Assembly (NCBI RefSeq): GCF_040958095.1 | Contig: NC_091160.1 | Span: forward strand, 38,133,996-38,197,995 | Source of the DNA: Procambarus clarkii | Lineage: Eukaryota > Arthropoda > Malacostraca > Decapoda > Cambaridae | Reading direction: 5' to 3' | Length of the DNA stretch: 64,000 nucleotides | Shown: positions 24,012 through 35,000 of the stretch, in pieces | Layout of the letters: each line of letters begins with the position of its first letter | Position numbering within the stretch: position 1 is the first letter of the stretch | Notes under the pieces: model-generated | Database searches by the model: none | The model's input: the letters and a program-made list of their open reading frames with translations, nothing else | What the model was told of the DNA's origin: nothing | Position numbers and translations under genes: made by a program

Positions 24012-24223
24012 CTTTCGGTAATGGTCCCCAAGCCAATATGCAACTGAAAACTCCACACCCTAGAAAAATTCTCCAGAAGGGAGGACTTTTTCGTAGTCAT
24101 GATGGTCGAGTGGTTAAGAAACCAAGAACGCAATGGTGCATAGTGCTCCTGGCTGTCTGGTCTCGAATCCTTCTGGGGGTGTGGAGTTTTCAGTTGCATA
24201 TTGGCTTGGGGACCATTCAAGCT
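24012..24223. repeat. Inverted repeat made of SINE tails
   Basis: GGTCCCCAAGCCAATATGC... at about 24018-24058 is repeated in inverse at about 24176-24218 with almost no mismatch over 40 bp. The right arm belongs to the tRNA SINE at 24100-24320. Confidence 0.6.
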
Positions 24224-24450
24224 TGTTCGCATTTGTGTTGCTCACGTGGTCCCACAAAGTGAGGTGATTCGACGAAATATCTATGCCCAAGATTACCACC
24301 AAGTGCTGTCGGGTCGTTAGGGATATCGCCTCGGCTACTAATGACTTTTTGTACAGTCATGGTGGTCGAGTGGTTAAGGAACTAGGTACGCTATGGTGCA
24401 TAGTACTTCTAGCTGTCTGGGTTCGAATCCTATCTGCTGTCCAACCGAAA
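24100..24450 (+). repeat. Two tRNA-derived SINE heads in tandem
   Basis: GTCATGATGGTCGAGTGGTT (24097) and GTCATGGTGGTCGAGTGGTT (24355) begin two tRNA-like heads with B boxes TCTCGAATCC and GGTTCGAATCC. The first has the tail GTGGAGTTTTCAGTTGCATA also seen at 0.2-0.5 kb. Confidence 0.6.
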
Positions 24451-24699
24451 CTTTAGGCCTTCCCTGGCACGAAGGTGTTAGGTGATCCACATCCTAGTCA
24501 AATAAATTGCTAACCACCCATAGCTAGGGTCATAAACCCATGGAACCGCCTACCCGCAGAGACGTAAATGCCAAGATATTACATCATTTAAAAATCCAAA
24601 TAGAAAAAATCCTCAGGAGCAACGGTGGGACCTTTGACAAGATGCCAGCTTCCTGTCCCCTTCGAGGTCACTAGCCCTCAGATATATTCAGGTAAACTA

Positions 24700-24855
24700 C
24701 TAATGACTTCATTCCTGCCCGAAACACTATGTCTGCTAATGGCATTTGTAATGGCATCTGTTAATGACATATTCCTTTGTAAGAAGAACAATGTTATGTA
24801 CTCTCACAAACACAATGTACCTTCTTGTATATAAACAAATGAATAAATAAGTATA
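24700..24855 (+). mobile_element. CR1/L2-like LINE tail fragment (copy B 3' flank)
   Basis: It has CTGCCCGAAACACTATG, then CACAATGTACCTTCTTGTAT and a short AAAT-rich tail. The paralogous sequence downstream of copy C is at about 60860-60985. Confidence 0.6.
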
Positions 24856-24933
24856 TAAATCAAATTCATCTCCCCAGAAAGCATGCAATGTGCATCACAC
24901 TGCATATATTAATTTAAAAAAGTTCAAATTTAA

Positions 24934-25197
24934 CACTCGCTGACCTCAGGACACGTGGCACCAGGACACTCACTGACCTCAGGACACGTGGCACCAGGAC
25001 ACTCACTGACCTCAGGACACGTGGCACCAGGACACTCACTGACCTCAGGACACGTGGCACCAGGACACTCACTGACCTCAGGACACTTGGCACCAGGACA
25101 CTCACTGACCTCAGGACACTTGGCACCAGGACACTCACTGACCTCAGGACACTTGGCACCAGGACACTCACTGACCTCAGGACACTTGGCACCAGGC
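24934..25197. repeat. 33-bp minisatellite, 8 units
   Basis: The unit starts CACTCACTGACCTCAGGACA and continues CGTGGCACCAGGA, with CGTGG changing to CTTGG in the last four units. The 33-bp length gives open frames of 11-residue repeats in several frames, which I read as artefacts. A degenerate version lies at 61060-61225. Confidence 0.93.
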
Positions 25198-25336
25198 ACT
25201 GTTGGGTAAACAGGCAGAACATAGTACACAGTTAAGGATTAACGCCCAGTAAATCTTCCCCGGCCAGGATACGATTCCACGACAAAGCGCTCGCAAAACG
25301 CCAAGCGAGTGTCTTACCACTTCACCATGGGGACTG
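25198..25336 (-). repeat. tRNA-derived SINE, type 1 (copy B 3' flank)
   Basis: On the minus strand it has CCATGGTGAAGTGGTAAGAC, then CCTGGCCGGGGAAGATTTAC. It is the positional counterpart of the SINEs at 3688-3873 and 61255-61522. Confidence 0.68.
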
Positions 25337-25418
25337 CGTGATGAATTCATTATTAATACGTGACACTTGGACAATCCGGCCGTGACCGTCGTCACAGGAA
25401 ATATGGCTACACAGACCG

Positions 25419-26060
25419 TTACATGACAAAAGTGGGATTGTCGTGAGAAGCTAATTGTTGTTGGTCTCGCTCACAGGCTTCACTTGTCATCTTCGACTCC
25501 TTTCCGGGGTCTACTGGCGAGTTTTTGTTGTATCTCTTAATCAATATGAAGAAAATTATTGTGTTGACGGACATGAGACAAGCATAGAAGAAGGCTTCGT
25601 GCGAGGCTCGGTGCTTGAAGGCCCCCGTGGCAGAGCTCAGGCTTGTTAGTCCTGCAAAGAGCCACAAGCCGACAGTAACTGTGAAGAGATTGGCTGCCTG
25701 CAGTGAAGACTTCATGGCCATCGGGGCCTGCGAGTAAGCAAAGTCCATGCCAGAGACTAAGAAGAGGATCTCGCCGATGGTGATGAGGCCGTACTGGGGA
25801 AGGAGCCACAACACGTGGACGTTTGCAGGGGCCGTCATGGGGAAGAGGAAGACGTCGGTGGTGGTGATGACGATGTCGTACACACCGTCCTGGTACACTG
25901 CAGCCTCTCCAACTTCCACCTCTTCCACCATCACCTTGTACTCCTGGGGACTGATGCGCTGGAACTCCGTCTTTCCCTCCAGGAGCTGGAAGTTGTGGAG
26001 GATGGTGTCGTACGTGAGCGTCACGTTGAGCTCGTTGTGCGCAGGCGCCAACACCCGCAC
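25419..26060 (-). CDS. Copy B exon 5 (extracellular domain end, TM10-TM12, C-tail)
   Basis: The exon opens with [10 protein letters not shown] after acceptor GACAG. TM10 reads [11 protein letters not shown]. The cytoplasmic tail runs [15 protein letters not shown]... to NPTFVM and a stop at 25419. This tail agrees with copy C and represents the likely ancestral frame. Confidence 0.84.
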   Translation of the reverse strand: MRVLAPAHNELNVTLTYDTILHNFQLLEGKTEFQRISPQEYKVMVEEVEVGEAAVYQDGVYDIVITTTDVFLFPMTAPANVHVLWLLPQYGLITIGEILFLVSGMDFAYSQAPMAMKSSLQAANLFTVTVGLWLFAGLTSLSSATGAFKHRASHEAFFYACLMSVNTIIFFILIKRYNKNSPVDPGKESKMTSEACERDQQQLASHDNPTFVM

Positions 26061-29000
26061 CTGTCAGGGCGAACCAACACAACTGAACAACACCAGGAAA
26101 TCAGGCCCTAAATTTTACAGATTATTTATTTCTAAGGCACCATCAAATAATATTAACAATACCAGTAATAATATCAGTAATGAGAAAATCACTCTAACAG
26201 AGCGGGGATCAACACAACATCTTGGTGAATGCCAGAGTATTTAAAACTGGAACTGAGATCAGAATGTTGTGGTCAAAATCAGATTTATAATTTGTATCAA
26301 GATAAATAACAACGGCACTTTCCTGCACCGTGGGAGATTACACCCTTTCCAATTTTAATCCCTCCCTTTCCACCCAAGAAGAAACTTAGAGATCAGCCCA
26401 AGCTTCGTCTTGAGGCAAAGCTCAACGCCTTAAGCCATATTGATGCTCTGTCCACAGAGCATTCTCTCTCTCTCTCAAATCATATACACTGATGGTTCCC
26501 TACACCGCACCACGGGTGCAGCTGGAAGTGCAGTTGTCCTGACAATGGACGATGGCTTATATTTTGAGTGGGGAGTCCGTATAAACCACTGGGCCTCTAC
26601 CCTTCAGACCGAACTATTTGCCTTGCTTCTAGCAGTGAAATGCGTACAAGTCTCCAAATTTGATACATTAATTATAAGTGACTATTTATCATCCTTAATT
26701 GCATTAAACATTTTAAAACAGAACTGTAACGTGCTTGTGTCTGAAGCTAGATACTAATACAACAAAATTATTAATGATGGTAACAGAGTCCATTTCATGT
26801 GGACTCCATCTCACGTTTGCCTACGAATGCATGATAGAGCTGATGAGTTAGCCAAAGAATCTGCATTAAGAGAAGAAATTTAGTATAACCTTGAATTGTC
26901 AATAAGCAGAGAGCAATAGTACACCAAGAACTTCAACAAAATCTTGTAGATCTGTGGGAAAATGAAATCGACACCAATAATTCCATCTATCATCATACTA
27001 TCATGCAAGAGGAGCCACACATCTATGGATTATCCATTAAAATCAGCAGACTTCTAGATGTTACTACTGCTTGGCTTAGACTCGGTTACAAGTATCTCTG
27101 GGAATTCTCATTATCTGGCGATGTAGACCTGACCAAATGTAAACTGTGTCAACAAAATTATTAGCACACCCTCCGTCACTATGTGATGGAGTGCAAAAAG
27201 ATACGTGAATTCAGAGACAATTCTATGACAAATGTTCCAGAGATGTGTAAATATTTCATTCCAAATTATCTGCTGCCAGAAGTCTTGGTCAAATCTCCCC
27301 AGTTTGCTAACTGTAGGTAGTATCTAAGTGATTATATCCTATACACCGCTGTCCACTGGATAGGGGGCGGTGTGCAGGACAAATATATCAATTGTGACAC
27401 TAGCTTCCTACATATGTCAGTTGCTTAATTTAGAAACTGTACTTATGGTCGATCTCGAGCCCATTGATAATGTGACGATGTGCGATGAATATTTTAACTA
27501 GCTCATCAAGATTGTAACTTGTTTATCTAAGTGAATTATGGGGTTCAGTCCCTGAGCCCATTATGTGCCTTTGTAACCCTTTCCACTACCACCCACAAAT
27601 AGGTATGGGGTGCATAATAAATGAACTAACCTAACTGACAGACATGCGCCATACCCCTGAGCCATAACATACACAAAATATATTCCTGCAGACGCTACTG
27701 TGTCCTCTAAGGAGTCTGCTACTAAGGAAATTGTTGCCTCAAACAGTTTTTATGACGAGCCGCATGCACTCTGGAGTGAGGGTGAGCCGCATGCACTCTG
27801 GAGTGAGTGTGGAGTTCTCCACGAATTTTCTCCCTTCAAATTTGTGCGAGTGATTTTATCATTGATAAATCACGCTATTGTGATTGTCTTGTGACTATCA
27901 ATAATAATAGTAACAAACCACTAAAAACGCTACTTAATAGATCTGCAATATAAGACTCTTCTCCATCAGTCAAAAGTATTCTAAAACTTACTTAATAAAT
28001 TTATGAGGATGGAGAAAGTTGTAAAAATCTCATTTATGAAAATGTTTCAGTATTTGTAAAAGTAAAAATAAGTGCTAGAATATTGTCGTACTCTGAACTG
28101 TGTTGTGAAGCATTATACTCGCCCGTTGTTGTGTTTTATTAATGTCTTTTACAGTTGACTTGGCGTCATGGTGACACTTTATGAGACACTTTCCAGCTGC
28201 TAGTTACTTGAAATGATTAGTGCTGAATCTTTAGTAAAGTCTGCTGTCATTGTTAGCATTTAACTTTTTAAAGTTATGAAACTGAGAGGAAATGATTGGG
28301 TGCGGGGACTCACTTTGGTGTCGGCATCTTCGTCCTTGATGTACTGGAGTGTGGGAGGGAGAGCCAGCACGCCAGTGGAGGTTACAAGGAGTGTTGTCTC
28401 ATGGGCACCCAGCACCCTCACTCTCACCTGCCTCATGTCTGGGGCGAGGCAGGAGGCTGTCACCTTGGCCTCCACCTCATCACCATGTGTGACAGTCAAG
28501 CCAGGCAGAACCACCTGGCCTCCGCTCTCCACACTCAGCTGACCGGTCTTGACGAAGGGCCCCTCCACCACCATCTGGCAAGGCAGTGCGTTGTAAACGT
28601 GGATTCTCGCCTGCTCTGGAGGAATGAAAGTCTGTTCCACGCTCATGTTCACCAGTGCGTAGACCAGGAAGGCGATGATGGTGAAGCACATCCCCGCGAT
28701 CATCCGGGATGTGGTCTTGGTGAGGACGCCAACGCGGGCCAAGAAAGGGTAGCCCACAAAATCAAAGAGCGGAATTAGAGCTAAAACGAGCAGTGGGTTG
28801 GCAGTGTAAGACATTTCTGGCGGGATCCTATAGCTGCCCACCATACCGTCAAGACGTTTAGCCTGGAATATCATACCAGTGGAGGTGTGGTAGTAAAGAG
28901 TATTGAAGAGCGGGAAAGTGCAGAACAGCAGAAGGACACGCAAGGTCACCTTCACGTCCAGCAGCAACTGAGCATCAAATTTGTCCTGAGCACGGTCAAG

Positions 29001-32000
29001 CCAGTGCTGCACAGGCTCTCGGTCCTTATCCCAGGTCTTGGTGACCGCGTATGCAACGCAGCGAACTGCTCTTATCATCATTTTGTCTGGGAGCCCCTCC
29101 TTGTAGTGCGACCTTCCTGTAATATTACAAAAACATAACAACTAATAGAGGCAATGTTAGAGAATTAAAACACACAGATATCACATTAACGTGATGTATA
29201 TCAAAGAGAAAATCCACTAGGGAAATGAGGTGGACGCGAACCTACGATCTTGGCGTTGTCAAGCCTCATACTCAACCACTAGACCATCGATGACTTGTAA
29301 AAGTCATACAACCGGATTTCTACTGAAATCACAGGAAGCATGAAGGCCCCTACTGAAGCCAGTCCAAGTTTTACGTATAATCCACAAGCACTCAGGTGGA
29401 AAGGAAGAGTGGTCCCTTCACCGTACGCCCCAACAACAACAACTTCAACACACCGTACGTAATAACTGTGGTGTTACGTACGACCCACAAGCACTTCTTG
29501 TGATTTCCTTGAAAATCAAGTTGTATGACTTTTACAAGTCAACGGTGGTCTAGTGGTAAATTATGAGGCTTGACAATGCTAAAGTCGTAAGTTCGTGTCC
29601 TCCTCATTACCCTAGTGGATTTATTCATTTTCTGAAAGAATTAATTCCACAGCTGACTAATGGTGTACACTGTGTGCACTACAGTAGGGAAATCAGCTTG
29701 TAAATGCAAGAGTACACACACTACGGTTGTACACAATATGGATGCAGAACCATACAGCACAGGAACGTTGTATACCATACAAATTGAATAGATCGAATAA
29801 TAATGACCCGAAATGGTTGACAAAAAAGCTGAAGAACGTTATAGGTAGAAAGAGAGCTTGGTACAAAAGGATTTGTACCAGTTTAACAAGAATTCGTACA
29901 ATTGGTTAGAAATGTTAAAAAAAGAGATAAGGAGGGCAAAAAGAAACTATGAAGTTCGCATTGCAGGGCTAGCAAAGACAAATCCTAAAGGATTTTATTC
30001 AATTATATTTAACAAAGATTAGGGAAAGAATAGGTCCATTATAAACTGAGACAGGTTAGATAACTGATAATGATGAAGAGATGAGTAGTACATACAGAAA
30101 TCACAATAGTGTGATGCATCAAATGAACAAATCCACAAGGGCCGTGACGAGGATTCGAACCTACGTCCGAGAGCATCCCAGACGCTGCCTTAATCGACTG
30201 AGCTACGACATGGTAAAAGAATTGCAACCAGAAGTTCTACTGAACTTACTTAGATCCTGCAGCCTCTCCGAGACACAAACCAGGGTTTTACACAATTTCC
30301 CCCATGCACCCGAGCTATGTCAATAGGCCGTTCTACCTCTCCGCCCTTACTTAATTACACACAGATCTCACAATAGCGTGATGCATCAAATGAATCCAAG
30401 ATCCTTGCAGGATCCAAGTAAGTTTAGTAGAACTTCTGGTGTGGTCTTGACCACAGCTTGTGGTCAATGAGAACGCCAAGGAATTTGACATCTACTATGT
30501 TACAAATTTGGGTATTGTTTATCCTGAGATTTATTTGATTTGAGGATTTATTGCTAAACAAAATATAGAAAGTTTTGTCAATGTTAAGGGTGAGTTTGTT
30601 AGCAATTAGGAGGTTAGCAGTGTTGGGAGGCATTTGGAAGGTCATTAATGTAGATGAGAGAGAAGAGAGGGCCAAGTATGCAGCTCTGAGGAAAACCAAT
30701 GTTGATGGGTAGGGTGAGAGAAATTGAATTATTTACACGAATTATTAAAACGTTTTATTAAGTCACCAAATTTGTATTAAAATAGTCCATGGTGCCATCT
30801 TGAAAATACATAAACCAATAATAAAAATTGTTTAAATATTATTATCCTAGAGGACTGACCAGCAGCGAAGATGACGGTGGAGACAACCATGAGGCCGGCC
30901 ATTATAATGTAGGAGAGGAAGTAGCAGTCATCACCGAAGCACTGGACAGAGTCTCGTATTTGAGCTGTTATGAATAGCCCGACGAAGGTGCCAGCGTTAA
31001 CCATCCAGTAGAAGGCGTTAAAGAACCTGTAGCAGAAATATAAAGTTAAGAGAATGCTAAGATGACAACTTACCAGTTTTCTGGTTTATGTGCAAAAAAC
31101 GAATTAATAACTCCATCTAACCTCTCCTCTGATGAACCTCTCCCACTTTAACATACCTCTTCTGTTGCTCCCGTTGTTCTGGGACTTTAAACTGGTCGGC
31201 CCCGAGGGAGGTGTATGCAGCTTTCATGAGCCCTGTGCAGACACCCATCACCAGCATGCCCAAGATTGCTGTAAATTTGGCGGCGCTGAAGGAGGCCATG
31301 ATGGGGGTGACCGAAGAGAGGGTAAAGATGGCGGCGCCCACTGTGCACCCGCAGCACATCAGGAACACCGTGCGAGCCTGTATGAGGAAGGTGGCAGAGG
31401 TTAAGAGGTGTTGAAGAGGCACGGGGAACATGACAGCGTGAGGTAGCTCGAGCGAGAGTGAAGTTCAGCTTGGAAGATATATACAGTGTGACGATAATCT
31501 CTTTCAAGAGAGATTGAGCCTGCTCTTCCCTACATAATTACGTCAAAATACAAGATACTATATACAAGATACGTTCACCAAGTATCGCCAAACGTTTTGC
31601 CCAGAGAGCAAATCGTACCCAGCACACCTGGCCACCGCCGTAACCCGACGAAGGTGCCAGCGTTAACCATCCAGTAGAAGGCGTTAAAGAACCTGTAGCA
31701 GAAATATAAAGTTAAGAGAATGCTAAGATGACAACTTACCAGTTTTCTGGTTTATGTGCAAAAAACGAATTAATAACTCCATCTAACCTCTCCTCTGATG
31801 AACCTCTCCCACTTTAACATACCTCTTCTGTTGCTCCCGTTGTTCTGGGACTTTAAACTGGTCGGCCCCGAGGGAGGTGTATGCAGCTTTCATGAGCCCT
31901 GTGCAGACACCCATCACCAGCATGCCCAAGATTGCTGTAAATTTGGCGGCGCTGAAGGAGGCCATGATGGGGGTGACCGAAGAGAGGGTAAAGATGGCGG

Positions 32001-35000
32001 CGCCCACTGTGCACCCGCAGCACATCAGGAACACCGTGCGAGCCTGTATGAGGAAGGTGGCAGAGGTTAAGAGGTGTTGAAGAGGCACGGGGAACATGAC
32101 AGCGTGAGGTAGCTCGAGCGAGAGTGAAGTTCAGCTTGGAAGATATATACAGTGTGACGATAATCTCTTTCAAGAGAGATTGAGCCTGCTCTTCCCTACA
32201 TAATTACGTCAAAATACAAGATACTATATACAAGATACGTTCACCAAGTATCGCCAAACGTTTTGCCCAGAGAGCAAATCGTACCCAGCACACCTGGCCA
32301 CCGCCGTAACCAGCTAACTGCTCATCCTCTGCCTGCCTGTTGCTGATTGGCTGGTGTCTCGTCGCCCCAGCCCTCCGCCACCACCACAAGTCGACGTCTG
32401 GGCTGCAGTGCGCCAGTCTCGTCAGAATATCTCAGTGCTCCATGCAGTTGACATCTCTCGCTGGTAGACTAAGCCTTGGCTTTCGTGTACTAAGGGAGGT
32501 GGCAGCTTGAAGCCAGTATTCCAGCACTCATATTTTATTTTGCTATCACTGTAATTTACTTGTCTTAGCGTAACTTTTCATTTGCCAGTGATTATTCATG
32601 TTATTTTGTTTGTTGACTTGTCCTACATATTTTTATGAGATTACCTTTATTCATGTCTTATTTTCTAGAGTAATTAAAATTTCATTGTTTATATACTTGT
32701 GTTTTGTGTGTCTTCCCATTACCTTACCACAGACGAAAGGACCAACTTTTCTCTTTTTTTTTTTGTCATGTGACGAGGCCCTGCCCCTAGCTTTTGAAAC
32801 AGCCGAACACCAACGCTTTACCGTCACAACAGATAATAGGACCTACAGTGATCCATAACTCGGTTATCTGATAGAGTCAGACAGCTTAAAGGCTCTACGT
32901 TTTATCATGATAGGACAGCAGCAGGCTCGATCTCTTCCTACTCTCCGACGGCCTTAATTCCCTTAATTGCTGCTCACATCGCCAGCTGGCAAGTACTTGT
33001 AAGTATACAGAGTACTGTATATAAGGCCACCAAGAGTACTCAGAGCAATTCGGGCATATTCATGCTCATCCAAAAGAGATAACCTCTTTGTTATATGTTA
33101 TTTATATATACAGTGGAATATTCAATAACTAATGATTACGTTGTTATGTTATCAGTCCAACGAGAGGTTTTTGGACATTACCTGACACATGCAAATTTTA
33201 CTTAGAAAACGGAACAGGTATTGATATAAATATATGTAAATTGTGTCGCGTCTTAAGGGTTTCCACTCACCCATTATGTTGTACAGTGCCCATTAACTCG
33301 TGTCTATAGACACACATGACTAAAAGCGCTTCCTCAACAAATAGGTTTGATGTGTCAAATTGGAAAGATTTGTTATATTCAGGAGACATACAAGGATGTA
33401 AACACATAAATTGTCGAGAACGAAGCCAACTGTACTATCTAGTCCCCTTGTGAAGTCAATATAATGGTAATAATAAAAATAATAATTTATTTTACAAGAA
33501 AGTACAATGAGTTGGTGAGATTACATAAGATTGGTATTTTTACATTCATTCAAAGCCACTAACACGCATTGTGTTTCAGACAGATCCTTAATGTAACATA
33601 TCAGGTAAGATGAGAGGGGGCATTGTAGCAAGGCTTTATATGAATAAATACCTACAACATAAGTTGACAGAGGTGATTACACTGGTAAGGATATATGTCT
33701 GAAGTACTAATATTGGGGAAGTGGGTAGTACAAGATACAGTGTGAGTTTGAAGCACAAGGTAGGAAACTATGAGGATGAAATTAGGTACTTTTTATTTTA
33801 CTTTTGAACAGGGCATGGGTTGGAATTTTGTTTTAATTCATCAGGGAGTGAGTTCTAAAAACTGGGCTCTTTTATTTACATGGAGTGTTTGCACAGATTT
33901 AGTCTGACTCTGGGGATATCAAAGAGATATATATTTTCTGGTGTGGTGCTCATGCTAGTTCATCTATCAAGGAAAAGTTTCACATCATGATTAGTATTTT
34001 GGAACAAGGTTTTGTACATATAAATAGTCCATGAGAATGTATGGAGTGTGTGTTTAGCATGTTAAGGGATTTAAATATAGGGGCTGAGTGTCTGAAGACA
34101 GAGTTTGTTATAGTTCTAGTAGCAGAGTTTTGCTGAGTGACGATAGGTTTGAGGTAATTTCTAGTGGTTGATTTCCATGCACAGATACCATGTTATATAG
34201 GAATAAATTAGTGCTTAGTATAATGATTGGGGAACAGAGTGGGGGAACATAATATATGTTGTTAGACAGTATATCGACTGTTTTTGAGACTTTTTTGGCT
34301 GTGTTATATGTGGGTGCTGAGTTCAGTCTCTTGTCTATTTATAAGCCAAGGAACCTGCCCTCATTTTTATTTGTAATGTTAATATAATATAGATGAACAA
34401 GGTGTCTTGACCGAGGTGAGGATAGCTTGAGGCACTTCACTTCTTTAATTATTTTAATATCTCCAGAAAACTATTTCAGTTTCCCTCAATTACCATCACA
34501 TTAATCTTTGTGTTCTTTCTGACGACCGTCCCCTCCTACCCTGCTTTCTTTTTCTGGTGTACAGGGTCTGGTTGCTTCTTTCTGGTGTACAGGGTCTGGT
34601 TGCTTCTTTCTGGTGTACAGGGTCTGGTTGCTTCTTTCTGGTGTACAGGGTCTGGTTGCTTCTTTCTTTAACCGGTAGGGCAAAAGACAGCACCTTGGAC
34701 AACGTTAGGTTAGGCTCAGTCACTCATGAGTTATTTTTAGGACTGGCATTGGAAGGATTGGCATCGCAAGGTTAGGTAGTAGTAGGCATCCATCAATCTT
34801 AAGAAATTGTGGCGTTGCGCTCTGGTTGTCGGTCTGGAGTGGCCTCTCCAGGGCGCAAAGCCAGGGTAGGTTGATACGAGGGAGAAAAAGTCACCTATGC
34901 AGCAGGTCCCCCCTCTCCTCGGCACCGAAAGTCTCCAATGGAAAGGCAAACGCCAATACGATTGATTCCAGCGCCGTCGCAGGAACTGTCAGAACGAGGT

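Larger units (their letters stand above)
30979..32310. repeat. 666-bp direct tandem duplication (2 units) in copy B
   Basis: The units are 30979-31644 and 31645-32310. Each contains the first 48 bp of exon 3, the short intron, all of exon 2 and the first 158 bp of an LTR. The predicted peptides of both units are identical, so the event is very recent, or the second unit is an assembly error. The junction joins GCCGTAAC to CCGACG with one or two bases of microhomology. Confidence 0.85.

Noticed and set aside
24934-25197. CRISPR-like regular repeats
   Set aside because: Head-to-tail 33-bp units without spacers, in a eukaryotic genome; the same applies to the 26-, 28- and 36-bp arrays.
34496-34723. 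75-aa repeat frame with EATRPCTPE units
   Set aside because: Translation of the 28-bp minisatellite; no conserved context.
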